From NCBI GenBank assembly GCA_051275515.1, contig JBNMOT010000003.1, forward strand, positions 1 to 64,000: a stretch of 64,000 nt of DNA, written 5' to 3'. This stretch comes from Oleispira sp051275515. GTDB lineage: Bacteria > Pseudomonadota > Gammaproteobacteria > Pseudomonadales > Oceanobacteraceae. The notes below the pieces were generated by a model that ran no database searches, was not told the DNA's origin, and saw only the letters and a list, made by a program, of their open reading frames with translations. Both the position numbers and the translations under genes were made by a program. Of this stretch, positions 9,874-19,724 are shown piece by piece (positions within the stretch are counted from its first letter, which is position 1; the number at the start of each line of letters is the position of its first letter).

Positions 9874-10313
9874 TGGCACAAGTTTATGACCACTGGATGG
9901 CCTTTGATTTTGGCACCCAGCGTATTGGCATCGCCGTTGGCCAGCGCATAACAGGCAAAGCAACTCCAATTAACCCAATAAAAGCCCGCGATGGTATTCC
10001 CAACTGGGAACAGCTTGGAAAAATCATTGAAGAGTGGAAGCCACAAGCATTTTTAACAGGCCTACCGTTAAATATGGACGGCACACCCAGTGATCTAAGC
10101 CAACGAGCAAATAAGTTTGCCAATCGTTTAGAAGGCCGCTTTCATAAACCGTCCTTTACTCATGATGAACGACTCACCAGTTATGAAGCAAAAGGTATTG
10201 TCATCGAAATGGGCGGTAATCGCAATTTCGGTGAAAACTCGGTAGATGGCATCGCAGCTCAACTCATTTTAGAAAGCTTTCTCACTCAATATCAACCTGA
10301 GCAAAGCGAATAA
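9873..10313 (+). CDS. ruvX: Holliday junction resolvase-like RuvX (YqgF)
   Basis: 146 residues with the RNase H-like fold signatures of YqgF: FDFGTQRIGIAVGQ near the start, FLTGLPLNMDGT in the middle, DERLTSYEA, and DGIAAQLILESFL at the end. The conserved acidic residues in FDFG, DERLTS and VDG are all present. Family work points to a role in 16S rRNA 5' end maturation and possibly Holliday junction cleavage. It follows yqgE with a one-base overlap and precedes pyrR by 12 bp. Confidence 0.94.
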   Translation: MAQVYDHWMAFDFGTQRIGIAVGQRITGKATPINPIKARDGIPNWEQLGKIIEEWKPQAFLTGLPLNMDGTPSDLSQRANKFANRLEGRFHKPSFTHDERLTSYEAKGIVIEMGGNRNFGENSVDGIAAQLILESFLTQYQPEQSE

Positions 10314-10325
10314 GGATTTAGGAAC

Positions 10326-10835
10326 ATGATCACGTCCGCCTCCGAACTGCCCGACGCAGAAGTTTTATATCAGCAGCTGGCTTTAGATATTAAACAGTTC
10401 ATTGTTGAAAAGAATTTACAGCAACCGCTTATCATTGGTATTCGTACTGGTGGTGTGTGGCTAGCACAGCGCTTGCAGCGTGCCTTGGAATTACCGGAAC
10501 TCGGTATTTTAGACATCAGTTTTTATCGTGATGACTTTGACGAGCGCGGCTTAGTTACCCAAGCAAAAGGCTCAGAGCTGCCGGAGTCGATCGAAGACCG
10601 TGCCATTATTTTAGTCGATGATGTATTAATGAGTGGCCGTACGATTCGCGCAGCCATGAACGAGATTTTCGATTATGGCCGTCCGACCAGTATTCACCTA
10701 GCGTGTTTACTGGATATTGGCCAGCGTCAATTGCCTATTCAAGCGGATCTAGTGGGGGCAATACTAGACTTGAACGCGGGACAAAAAATAAAATTATCCG
10801 GGCCTAACCCATTAGCACTGACCCTTGACCGTTAG
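10326..10835 (+). CDS. pyrR: PyrR bifunctional regulator/uracil phosphoribosyltransferase
   Basis: A type I phosphoribosyltransferase of 169 residues. The PRPP loop is AIILVDDVLMSGRTIRAA, and IGIRTGGVWLAQRL is the upstream substrate loop. In Gram-positives PyrR controls attenuation of pyr mRNA; in Pseudomonas-type bacteria the gene accompanies pyrB and its regulatory role is less clear. It sits 45 bp upstream of pyrB. I did not see a convincing PyrR-binding anti-antiterminator in that short gap. Confidence 0.93.
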   Translation: MITSASELPDAEVLYQQLALDIKQFIVEKNLQQPLIIGIRTGGVWLAQRLQRALELPELGILDISFYRDDFDERGLVTQAKGSELPESIEDRAIILVDDVLMSGRTIRAAMNEIFDYGRPTSIHLACLLDIGQRQLPIQADLVGAILDLNAGQKIKLSGPNPLALTLDR

Positions 10836-10880
10836 TCATTTCGCTTCAACGGAAGCTTTAGACATTATGAGTTATTAATT

Positions 10881-11927
10881 ATGACCCGCTATTCCGATCC
10901 AACCCAAGTTCAGCTCACCGCCAGCGGCCGCCTAAAACACTTCTTAACGACAGAAGGTCTTAGCAAAGCACTTTTAACCGAGATTCTTGATCTTGCTAAT
11001 TCTTTTATTAGCACTCAAGAGCGAGCGGTTAAAAAGGTTCCGCTATTACGCGGTAAAACCGTGGTTAATTTATTTTTTGAGAATTCGACTCGCACTCGCT
11101 CAACATTCGAACTCGCCGCTAAGCGCTTAAGTGCAGACATCCTCAATTTAGACATTGCGAACTCTGCGACCTCCAAGGGCGAGACATTAATGGATACCTT
11201 GTGGAACCTGGAAGCTATGTATAGCGACATGTTTGTCGTTCGTCATGCCGACAGTGGCGCGGCTCATTTCATTGCAGAGCAAGTAACCCCGGGCGTCGCT
11301 ATTATTAATGCGGGTGATGGCCGACATGCTCATCCAACACAAGCCATGTTAGACATGCTGACCATTCGCCGTCATAAAGGCGCAATTGAAGGTCAGATCG
11401 TAGCGATTGTGGGTGACGTTCTTCATTCTCGTGTTGCACGCTCTCAGATTCATGCATTAAAAACGCTGGGCGCAAAAGAAATTAGAGTCATTGGGCCTGC
11501 GACCTTGGTACCCAAAGAAATGGCAGATCTTGGCGCCGATATCTATTTCGATATGGCACAGGGCCTAGCGGAGGTTGACGTTGTTATTATGCTGCGTTTA
11601 CAAAAAGAACGTATGTCAGATGCATTGCTGCCTAGTGAAGGTGAATATTTCAAACTCTATGGCTTAACAGAAGCCAAATTGGCGCTTGCCAAGCCTGACG
11701 CCATCGTTATGCATCCAGGCCCTATCAATAGAGGTGTTGAAATTGACTCAGCCGTTGCTGATGGAGAGCAATCCGTCATTTTAAATCAAGTAAGCTATGG
11801 CATTGCCGTTCGAATGGCGGTAATGGCCATGGCCATGAGTGGTCAAGTAGAAGAGCAGCTAGTATTAGCAGGAAAGAAACCTAATAGCGACGATTCTCAA
11901 CCTTCAACCTCAGGAGCCACAGCATGA
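10881..11927 (+). CDS. pyrB: Aspartate carbamoyltransferase catalytic subunit
   Basis: The 348-residue protein has the carbamoyl-phosphate signature FFENSTRTRSTFELA and the HPTQAMLD motif of the aspartate side. It makes carbamoyl aspartate in de novo pyrimidine synthesis. As in Pseudomonas, it is followed with a 4-bp ATGA overlap by a dihydroorotase-like gene whose product is needed for assembly of the dodecameric class A transcarbamoylase. The C-terminal 20 or so residues are a polar tail rich in Ser, Pro and Thr. Confidence 0.96.
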   Translation: MTRYSDPTQVQLTASGRLKHFLTTEGLSKALLTEILDLANSFISTQERAVKKVPLLRGKTVVNLFFENSTRTRSTFELAAKRLSADILNLDIANSATSKGETLMDTLWNLEAMYSDMFVVRHADSGAAHFIAEQVTPGVAIINAGDGRHAHPTQAMLDMLTIRRHKGAIEGQIVAIVGDVLHSRVARSQIHALKTLGAKEIRVIGPATLVPKEMADLGADIYFDMAQGLAEVDVVIMLRLQKERMSDALLPSEGEYFKLYGLTEAKLALAKPDAIVMHPGPINRGVEIDSAVADGEQSVILNQVSYGIAVRMAVMAMAMSGQVEEQLVLAGKKPNSDDSQPSTSGATA

Positions 11928-13171
11928 GTAATTTAACCTTAACCCATGCTCAAGTGCTCGATCCAAGCCAAGAGCTCAATCAACTTAGCGATGTTGTCAT
12001 CGAATACGGAATGATTGCAGCCATTACGGCTGCCGGTGAATCGACAACGACCAATCCAGTATTCAATGCAGAGCATTCATTATTAATACCCGGGCTTATT
12101 GACCTCAGCGCTCATATTAACAATGTCGCCAGTGAAACCTTGGCCGCCGCGAAGGGAGGGATCACCCACTTTTGCGCTCAACCAAATAGTAAGCCACTTA
12201 TCGATACACCCGCCAATGTAAGCTTGTTACAACAAGCATCGGCAAAAGCAAATAGCAGTCGATTGTTACCGATTGGAGCGTTGACTAAACATTTAGCCGG
12301 TGATCAGCTAGCAAACATGCATAGCCTTAAACAAGCAGGCTGTATTGCACTGTCTAACGCCCGCGCTCCCATTAAGAATGCCTTAGTTTTACGCCGCATC
12401 ATGGAATACGCCACCACACACGACATGCTCATTATGCTAACGGCAGAAGATTGTGCGCTAAGCTCGAATGGGAAAATGCATGAAGGTCCTACGGCAAATC
12501 GTCTTGGTCTAACAGGTATCGCCGAAGTGGCCGAAACGACTGCCCTCGCACAACAGCTCCTGTTGATCGAACTTACCGGCTGTCGAACGCATTTTAGCCA
12601 ACTTAGCTGTGGCCGCTCGGTATCGATGATTCGTGATGCGCAAAAACAAGGCTTGCCCGTCAGTGCCGATGTTGCCATTGCAAATCTTATGTTTACAGAT
12701 GAAGATGTTAACGGTTTTGATAGCACGTTTTACGTTCAGCCACCCTTGCGCAGTGAACAGGATAGAAAGGCATTATTAGCCGGCGTAAATGACGGCACAT
12801 TGGCAATTTGCTCAAATCATCAAGCCCAAGATATTGCAGCAAAGAAGGCACCCTTTGCAGCCGCAGAAGCGGGAATGAGCATTTTGGATACATGGTTATC
12901 CATGATGCTGACATTAGTTGATAAGAAAGAATTAGAATTAAGCGCAGTTGTTAATGCGAGCTCAATTTTACCTGCTAAAATTTTAGGGATAAAAGCAGGC
13001 CTACAATTAAAGCAGTTAGCTAATTTAGTCGTCGTTAAGCAAGATGCTGAAGTTCACTATTGCACAGCATCAATAGCGTCAGAAGGAAAAAACAGTCCTA
13101 TATTGGGCGTCGCATTAAAGGGGAAAGTAAAACTTACCTTGAGTGCTGGGCGCGAAGTTTACAGAGCATAG
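11924..13171 (+). CDS. pyrX: Dihydroorotase-like PyrC' (PyrX), probably non-catalytic
   Basis: This 415-residue amidohydrolase-fold protein overlaps pyrB by 4 bp. Where active dihydroorotases have DxHxH for zinc, this one reads GLIDLSAHINN, so the first histidine is serine and only the second is kept. The later metal-ligand regions also differ, for example CSNHQAQ near residue 290. In Pseudomonas such an inactive PyrC' is a structural partner of PyrB. I infer the same here; a separate active pyrC should exist elsewhere in the genome. Confidence 0.88.
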   Translation: MSNLTLTHAQVLDPSQELNQLSDVVIEYGMIAAITAAGESTTTNPVFNAEHSLLIPGLIDLSAHINNVASETLAAAKGGITHFCAQPNSKPLIDTPANVSLLQQASAKANSSRLLPIGALTKHLAGDQLANMHSLKQAGCIALSNARAPIKNALVLRRIMEYATTHDMLIMLTAEDCALSSNGKMHEGPTANRLGLTGIAEVAETTALAQQLLLIELTGCRTHFSQLSCGRSVSMIRDAQKQGLPVSADVAIANLMFTDEDVNGFDSTFYVQPPLRSEQDRKALLAGVNDGTLAICSNHQAQDIAAKKAPFAAAEAGMSILDTWLSMMLTLVDKKELELSAVVNASSILPAKILGIKAGLQLKQLANLVVVKQDAEVHYCTASIASEGKNSPILGVALKGKVKLTLSAGREVYRA

Positions 13172-13188
13172 CGTGCGCTAAAATAAAG

Positions 13189-13219
13189 AAGCTTACTTAA
13201 ACGTAAGCTGCTTTTTTTG
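13189..13219 (+). terminator. Rho-independent terminator after pyrX
   Basis: GCTTAC and GTAAGC form a stem around TTAAAC, followed by a T run (TTTTTTT). It ends the gshB-to-pyrX direction and overlaps the last codons of the convergent GGDEF-EAL gene. Confidence 0.75.
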
Positions 13220-16200
13220 CCAGCGATCAAATAATTCATCCGCAGGTATCGGCTTGCAATATAAATACCCCTGGGCAAAATCACAGCCTTGGCCTTGCAA
13301 AAAGGCTTGATGTTCTATCGTTTCAACCCCCTCTGCTAACACACCAATATCAAGCTGCTGAGCCATCGCAATGATAGCACTTACAATTGCCTTATCACTC
13401 GCATCGGTGGTTATGTCGCGTATAAAGGATTGATCAATTTTTAATATATCGATCGGGAATTGCTTTAAATAACTTAACGATGAATAACCGGTACCGAAGT
13501 CATCAATCGCCAGTATAATGCCAAGGTCACGCATACTATTGAGAATGCTCAGAGTCTCGTTAACATCGTCAATCAAAATACTCTCCGTCAGTTCTAAAAC
13601 AAACAATTTCGCGGGAAAGTTGTATTTTTCTAAAGACTGGCGAATCACGTCGATTAAATGTTTACCATGACGAAACTGGAACGCTGAAACATTAATGGCA
13701 ACCTGGATCTGAGGAAAGCCTTTTTCTTGCAAAACCTTCATATCGCGACATGCGGCCTCAATAACCCAATCACCTATTTGAGCGATAAGCCCAGTATCTT
13801 CCGCCAGAGTAATGAATTCTGCTGGAGGAATCATGCCTTGCTCTGGATCGAACCAGCGAATTAACGCTTCTGTACCAATAAGTTCTCCCGTTATCAAATC
13901 GATTTGCGGTTGATAAAACAGTTGGAAATGATCTTCTTCAAGGGCATTACGTAATTTATTTTCAAGCAACAAGCGATGATGAGCTTGCTTGTTCATTGAT
14001 GGCATAAAAAACTGGAAATTGTTTTTTCCTGCTTCTTTCGCGTAATACATCGCCATGTCCGCATTACGCAACAATTCATCATGGTTTTTAGCATCATTTG
14101 GATAAACAGCAATCCCGATACTGGTGCCAATCACGACTTGATGTCCCGATAAATTAATCGGATGAGAAACTTTTTCTAAAATCGTCGTCGCAATATCTGC
14201 TATTTTCTCAATCTGTTTAATACCCGACAAAATAATAGTAAATTCATCCCCACCTTGGCGAGAGACCGTGTCCTCACTGCGAATTTGCGCCTGAAATATT
14301 TGCGCGACATACTTTAATAAATCATCCCCATAGTTATGCCCGAGAGAATCATTTACCCTTTTAAAATTATCTAAATCAAAGACCATCACCGCGACCATTT
14401 CCTCTGGATGACGCTGAGCATGCTCCAAAGCTTGCTGCAATCGGTCGGATAATAAGCGACGGTTGGGTAAATTGGTAAGCGGGTCATAGAACGCCAGCTG
14501 CTCAATAGTCTGCTGAGCATCATGTAAATCGGTATTATCTTCTGAGGTTGAGGCATAATGAGTAATCTCCCCTTCGTCGTTTTTAATCGGAATAATTGAC
14601 TGTAAGGCCCAATATAAAGATCCATTTTTACGTTGATTACGAACCTGCCCGCTCCATTCACGCCCCGCTTTAAGCGTATGACTAATATCGCTATAAGTAT
14701 CACTGCTCGCATACTGACTGTGCAAAATGGCAGGTGTCTTATTAATTAACTCTTGCTGAAGATAGCCTGTTAGTAAAGTAAACGCTTTATTGGCATACTC
14801 GATTTTAAAATTGATGTCCGTGATTAAAATGGCATGGGCATTTTGCTCAACAACTTGCGATAGCTGATGGATTTTTGCTTCGACTTGCTCCCGCTTCTGA
14901 CGCTCTTGTAAACGTAACATCGCAGTACTAATGTCACGACCAAGGGAATCTAATAGAGATAACATTTTCTCGTCAAAAGCATCGGGAAGTTCAGAATAAA
15001 TAGCGTAAATCCCCACCACTTTATGATTAATACATAAAGGGACCGCGGCTAACGCTTCATAACCACGCTGTTCAGCAGCCTCACGCCAAGGGCCAAAGTC
15101 GGGATCTAACTTAGTATTATTAACGCACCGCACCTGATTAAATTTCGCCGCTTGTCCAACTGGACCGCGAGCAAGGGCTGAATCATCGACCCTCATTTCC
15201 ATTGTCTTTAAATAACCCGTCTCATCTCCCGCATGTACCTGAGGCTTAATAGTTTTATTATTGACCAAGCCAATCCACGACATTTTAAAACCACCGTAAC
15301 GCACAGCAATATTGCAAATATCGGTAAACATCATGTGGCGCGAGCTCGCATCCGCTATCGCTTTATTGGTATGACTCAGTACGGTATATAAGCGATTAAA
15401 AATCTCTGAGCGTGCTTGAGCGTCTTTTGCCACCGTAATATTTCTACGGACATGAACCATCGCTAAAGATTTTTCCCCATGCTTTAAGGGAGAAAGTATG
15501 ACTTCATACCACTGCTGTTGGCGATCAATCAAAAACTCACAGCGCGCTAATGACTCCCCAGTAAGAATACAGCGGCATATTGGGCAGTCCTGCTCGTTAA
15601 CTTTTGGATCATGCTGCAATTCATGGCATCGACGGCCGATGGCATTCGTTTGATCACCCAAATTGCGACGAACAGCTTCATTAATTTGGCGAACATACCC
15701 CTCTCGATCGACCACAATAGTTTCATCGGGCACTGCATCGTAAGTATTCGCATCCCGCGCAAGGCTCAGAAATGGTTGTCGTAAACTTGATTCAATCAAC
15801 ACCACATAGATTGCCCAATATGACAGTAGTTTTAGCATGTGCCCAAGAATGATCATCGAATCACTAAGTTCGTGGTATAGCGTCAACGAGTACTCAGCGA
15901 AAATAGTTAAGATGATCGAAATATTAATAAGAATTAGATTATTCATTTCTATGTCTTTTCTGGCTCGCCAAAAAGTAAACAAAGCACACAGTAACAATAT
16001 AATGATGATGTATTCGAGAATAACTTTAGTGAATGTTAACCCTTTACCTTCAATATAAAAGACAGGTAACCAATTCTGCAGAATGGCGACACACAGCAAA
16101 AGCGTTATAATGGATAAAATAATAATAATATTTCGCGGTCGAAAATCTGCATTAATAAACAAAGGCGCAACTAATAATAAACACGCCTCAAAAAACCGAG

Positions 16201-16537
16201 CCATAATCCAAAATTGTAAACTCACATTTCCGGTATTATTATCGAGTAAAGACAAACCTCTAAAAGTAATCATATGGGCAAGATCAAGCCCGCCAATAAA
16301 GAAATAGCCACAGCCCAATAGTAATAAAAATTGATTTTTTGCCAGCGCGTAAGTATGCCACGCAACAATCGCACTAATAAAAGCGACTATAACGGCAAAG
16401 AGTTCGACTAAGCTGTGAAAAAGCAAAAAATGGCTTTGACTCAGAGGGATAAGCATTAACACAGTAAAAGTAGGCAGCCACCAATATTGTGAATAGCCGC
16501 GGGCTACGTTTGTTAGTATTTTCTGTGATGACCTCAC
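13193..16537 (-). CDS. MASE3-PAS-GAF-PAS-GGDEF-EAL membrane c-di-GMP protein
   Basis: A 1114-residue sensor. The first 260 residues hold about seven or eight hydrophobic segments with HSLVELFAV and FFIGGLDLAHM, matching the MASE3 membrane sensor type. Then come a PAS region with a CxxC-like pair (DCPICRC), a GAF domain (about 395-560), a PAS domain (VVEQNAHAILITD onward), a GGDEF domain with intact GGDEF near 760 and an EAL domain with intact EAL near 890 plus DDFGTGYSSLSYLKQFP. Both catalytic motifs look functional, so it could make and degrade c-di-GMP. Placed beside pilU, it is a reasonable candidate for linking c-di-GMP to pili, but that is inference. Confidence 0.93.
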   Translation of the reverse strand: MRSSQKILTNVARGYSQYWWLPTFTVLMLIPLSQSHFLLFHSLVELFAVIVAFISAIVAWHTYALAKNQFLLLLGCGYFFIGGLDLAHMITFRGLSLLDNNTGNVSLQFWIMARFFEACLLLVAPLFINADFRPRNIIIILSIITLLLCVAILQNWLPVFYIEGKGLTFTKVILEYIIIILLLCALFTFWRARKDIEMNNLILINISIILTIFAEYSLTLYHELSDSMIILGHMLKLLSYWAIYVVLIESSLRQPFLSLARDANTYDAVPDETIVVDREGYVRQINEAVRRNLGDQTNAIGRRCHELQHDPKVNEQDCPICRCILTGESLARCEFLIDRQQQWYEVILSPLKHGEKSLAMVHVRRNITVAKDAQARSEIFNRLYTVLSHTNKAIADASSRHMMFTDICNIAVRYGGFKMSWIGLVNNKTIKPQVHAGDETGYLKTMEMRVDDSALARGPVGQAAKFNQVRCVNNTKLDPDFGPWREAAEQRGYEALAAVPLCINHKVVGIYAIYSELPDAFDEKMLSLLDSLGRDISTAMLRLQERQKREQVEAKIHQLSQVVEQNAHAILITDINFKIEYANKAFTLLTGYLQQELINKTPAILHSQYASSDTYSDISHTLKAGREWSGQVRNQRKNGSLYWALQSIIPIKNDEGEITHYASTSEDNTDLHDAQQTIEQLAFYDPLTNLPNRRLLSDRLQQALEHAQRHPEEMVAVMVFDLDNFKRVNDSLGHNYGDDLLKYVAQIFQAQIRSEDTVSRQGGDEFTIILSGIKQIEKIADIATTILEKVSHPINLSGHQVVIGTSIGIAVYPNDAKNHDELLRNADMAMYYAKEAGKNNFQFFMPSMNKQAHHRLLLENKLRNALEEDHFQLFYQPQIDLITGELIGTEALIRWFDPEQGMIPPAEFITLAEDTGLIAQIGDWVIEAACRDMKVLQEKGFPQIQVAINVSAFQFRHGKHLIDVIRQSLEKYNFPAKLFVLELTESILIDDVNETLSILNSMRDLGIILAIDDFGTGYSSLSYLKQFPIDILKIDQSFIRDITTDASDKAIVSAIIAMAQQLDIGVLAEGVETIEHQAFLQGQGCDFAQGYLYCKPIPADELFDRWQKKQLTFK

Positions 16538-16633
16538 TCTACTTCCTACTCATATTAAATTGCGTACTTGTTATTTAAAGGTTTTTTGCTTCCGGTAAAT
16601 ACAAGGGCTATATCGCAAAACTCGTCAATATGA

Positions 16634-17749
16634 CTAATCCTGTAATGTCAGGCCTTTAGAAGCCGCATCGAGCTGATCTGAATCAGTTTCTGACCCTAGT
16701 TTAATCATTAAGCGCAGGTCATTGGGGGAATCTGCGTGAGAAATTGCATCTTCGTAAGTAAGTTCACCGGACTCGTATAAGGAATACAACGCCTGGTCGA
16801 ACGTCTGCATCCCCTCATCATTGTGACGACTCATTAAGCCTTTTAGCTCATGTACCTCACCTTTGCGAATCATATCGGATACCAAAGGTGTATTAACTAA
16901 TACCTCGACCACCGCTCTTCTGCTCTTGCCGTCTGGCGTAGGTATTAACTGCTGCGCCACAATCGCGCGCAAGTTAAGCGACAAGTCCATCCAAATTTGC
17001 TGATGGCGCTCTGGTGGAAAAAAATGCAATACACGATCCAAAGCCTGATTAGCGTTATTCGCATGCAATGTCGCTAACGCTAGGTGACCCGTTTCAGCAA
17101 AAGTAATCGCGTGGGACATGACGTCAGAACTGCGAACTTCGCCAATCATAATGACATCCGGAGCCTGGCGCAGTGCATTTTTCAAACCAATTTCAAAGCT
17201 TTCTGTATCCAACCCCACTTCGCGCTGAGTAACAATACAACCTTGATGCTGATGAATAAATTCAATAGGGTCTTCAACGCTGAGAATATGACCTTTACTA
17301 TTGCCATTGCGGTGACCAATCATCGCCGCCAGAGATGTCGATTTACCCGCACCCGTCGCACCGACAAATAAAATCAAACCCCGTTTAGCCATGGCTAAAT
17401 CTTTAACCACATCCGGCAGGCCCAACTCATCGACGGATGGAATGGTGGTTTCAATGCGGCGCAATACCATGCCAATAACATTGCGTTGATAAAAAGCGCT
17501 GGCACGAAAACGTCCGATTCCCGTGGCATTAATCGCAAAGTTACACTCTTTGTGCTCTTCAAACTCATTACGCTGACGCTGGTTCATTAAACCTAATACG
17601 ATCTCTCGGCTTTGCTCAGCGGCTAATGGGCTTTTAGTGAGAGGCATAAGACGACCATTCACTTTAATTGACGCTGGTACTCCCGCGGTAATAAATAAGT
17701 CAGAGGCTTTTTTTTCCACCATGACCCGCAAGAATTTTTCCATCGACAT
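16634..17749 (-). CDS. pilU: Type IV pilus retraction ATPase PilU
   Basis: 371 residues of the PilT/PilU family. Walker A is GATGAGKST (130-138), the Walker B region is DVIMIGEVRSSD, and the His box is HLALATLHAN. The length and the C-terminal tail rich in Asp and Ser separate it from PilT. It is an accessory cytoplasmic motor that works with PilT. GGAG lies 9 bases before the ATG. It follows pilT by 66 bp on the minus strand. Confidence 0.95.
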   Translation of the reverse strand: MSMEKFLRVMVEKKASDLFITAGVPASIKVNGRLMPLTKSPLAAEQSREIVLGLMNQRQRNEFEEHKECNFAINATGIGRFRASAFYQRNVIGMVLRRIETTIPSVDELGLPDVVKDLAMAKRGLILFVGATGAGKSTSLAAMIGHRNGNSKGHILSVEDPIEFIHQHQGCIVTQREVGLDTESFEIGLKNALRQAPDVIMIGEVRSSDVMSHAITFAETGHLALATLHANNANQALDRVLHFFPPERHQQIWMDLSLNLRAIVAQQLIPTPDGKSRRAVVEVLVNTPLVSDMIRKGEVHELKGLMSRHNDEGMQTFDQALYSLYESGELTYEDAISHADSPNDLRLMIKLGSETDSDQLDAASKGLTLQD

Positions 17750-17815
17750 GAGCTATAACTCCAAGGGTATTAAATATCTAAAATCACGAACCACTAAAAG
17801 GCTTATTAATAATGA

Positions 17816-18850
17816 TTAAAAATTTTCGGGCATCTTCGCTTTATCACGAGCAACTTCACGAGAAATCAAGCCTTTACTCAGCATGGTCTGCAAACATTGA
17901 TCCATCGTTTGCATGCCTAAAGAACCCCCAGTTTGAATGGCAGAATACATCTGTGCAATTTTAGCTTCACGAATAAGATTACGAATCGCAGGGGTGCCAA
18001 TCATAATCTCGTGAGCGGCAATTCGACCACCACCAATTTTCTTCAATAGCGTTTGTGAGACGACCCCTTGTAGGGATTCTGATAACATTGAACGTACCAT
18101 TGATTTTTCTTCTGCAGGAAATACATCGACAATGCGGTCAATGGTTTTGGCAGCTGAGCTCGTGTGCAAGGTGCCAAAGACTACGTGACCGGTTTCTGCG
18201 GCCGATAATGCTAAACGAATCGTTTCTAAATCTCGTAACTCGCCCACAAGAATTACATCAGGATCTTCACGCAAAGCGGAGCGCAAAGCTTCGTTAAAGC
18301 CAAGCGTATCTCGATGTACCTCTCGCTGGTTGATCAGGCTTTTCTTCGATTCATGTACGAATTCGATGGGGTCTTCTACCGTTAAAATATGATCATATTT
18401 GGTATCGTTAATATAATCGACCATCGCAGCAAGTGTGGTTGATTTACCCGAACCCGTTGGCCCTGTTACTAGCACAAGACCTCGAGGAGTCATGGCCAAA
18501 TCTTTGAAAATCTGACCCATACCCAAATCATCCATACTCAAGATCTTTGACGGGATCGTGCGGAACACGGCACCTGCGCCGCGGTTATGATTAAAGGCAT
18601 TAACACGGAAGCGGGCGACACCGGGGACCTCGAACGAAAAATCAGTCTCTAAAAACTCTTCAAAATCCTTACGCTGCTTATCATTCATGATTTCATAAAC
18701 CAAAGAATGCACTTCTTTATGATCCAGTGCGGGTAAGTTAATACGACGAACATCGCCATCAACTCGAATCATAGGCGGCATCTCAGCGGATAAGTGAAGA
18801 TCAGAAGCGCCTTGCTTCGCACTAAATGCCAATAACTCAGTAATATCCAT
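17816..18850 (-). CDS. pilT: Type IV pilus retraction ATPase PilT
   Basis: 344 residues with Walker A GPTGSGKST (130-138), Walker B DVILVGELRD, the His box HVVFGTLHT and the PilT-specific AIRNLIRE motif near the C-terminus. It powers pilus retraction and twitching. AGGAAC precedes the ATG by 4-5 bases. Divergent from yggS, the usual arrangement in Pseudomonas and relatives. Confidence 0.97.
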   Translation of the reverse strand: MDITELLAFSAKQGASDLHLSAEMPPMIRVDGDVRRINLPALDHKEVHSLVYEIMNDKQRKDFEEFLETDFSFEVPGVARFRVNAFNHNRGAGAVFRTIPSKILSMDDLGMGQIFKDLAMTPRGLVLVTGPTGSGKSTTLAAMVDYINDTKYDHILTVEDPIEFVHESKKSLINQREVHRDTLGFNEALRSALREDPDVILVGELRDLETIRLALSAAETGHVVFGTLHTSSAAKTIDRIVDVFPAEEKSMVRSMLSESLQGVVSQTLLKKIGGGRIAAHEIMIGTPAIRNLIREAKIAQMYSAIQTGGSLGMQTMDQCLQTMLSKGLISREVARDKAKMPENF

Positions 18851-18986
18851 ACTTGTTCCTCAACCTAGACGGGGATTTCGCTTATACTATTTATGTCGAT
18901 TATTATGGACAGCTAAAGTTCAGTATAGAGAACGATCCGCTACTGTAACTAATATCAATTTACTAATCCTAAAGCAGTTATTAAGA

Positions 18987-19673
18987 ATGTCTACATTAGA
19001 GCAACGATATCAAGCCGTTACCGCCCATATTTACTCGGCTTGTGAACAAGAACACCGTTCTAAGGACGAGGTACTTCTGCTCGCCGTCAGTAAAACGAAG
19101 CCCGCTCACATGGTGGAAACACTCTACCAACTTGGGCAACGCGCTTTTGGTGAAAATTATCTGCAAGATGCTGTAGAAAAAATAACCAAACTGGCACATT
19201 TAAGTGATATAGAATGGCATTTTATTGGCCCTATTCAATCAAATAAAACCCGTGTTATCGCCGAGCACTTTCAATGGGTTGAAACATTAGACAGAGAAAA
19301 GATCGCTCAGCGCTTAAACGATCATCGCCCTAAGACACTTGCCCCCTTAAAAGTGTTAATTCAGGTCAATATCAGTCGTGAAAATCAAAAAAGTGGCATT
19401 GCACCTGAGCAGGTTGACGTTTTTGCCCAATTCATTGAGCAATTACCACATTTATCATTACAGGGGTTGATGTGTATTCCCGCAGCAACCGATGATGAGA
19501 GCCTACTCGCGGCACAATTTGATGAAATGCAGCAGCTATTAAAACAACTCACTAACAATCATCCACAATGCACAGTATTATCCATGGGTATGTCGAATGA
19601 CTTAGCCTTAGCAATACAACACGGCAGCAGCCAGGTTAGAATTGGTACCGATATTTTTGGCAGCCGTGATTAG
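18987..19673 (+). CDS. yggS: PLP homeostasis protein YggS/PROSC
   Basis: 228 residues, a single alanine racemase-like barrel without the second domain. LLLAVSKTKPA carries the PLP lysine, FGENYLQDA and WHFIGPIQSNK are family signatures, and SMGMSNDLALAIQHGSSQVRIG closes the phosphate site. The family keeps free pyridoxal phosphate low. It lies between the divergent pilT and the downstream proC, a conserved trio with yggT. Confidence 0.95.
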   Translation: MSTLEQRYQAVTAHIYSACEQEHRSKDEVLLLAVSKTKPAHMVETLYQLGQRAFGENYLQDAVEKITKLAHLSDIEWHFIGPIQSNKTRVIAEHFQWVETLDREKIAQRLNDHRPKTLAPLKVLIQVNISRENQKSGIAPEQVDVFAQFIEQLPHLSLQGLMCIPAATDDESLLAAQFDEMQQLLKQLTNNHPQCTVLSMGMSNDLALAIQHGSSQVRIGTDIFGSRD

Positions 19674-19724
19674 TTTAATAGAAAGCATGATTGGCACATT
19701 TTTAAAAAGATCAAAGGAATTTCC

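Noticed and set aside
12304..12726. Minus-strand 140-codon frame
   Set aside because: It is the antisense shadow of the pyrX gene, with no ribosome site or domain.
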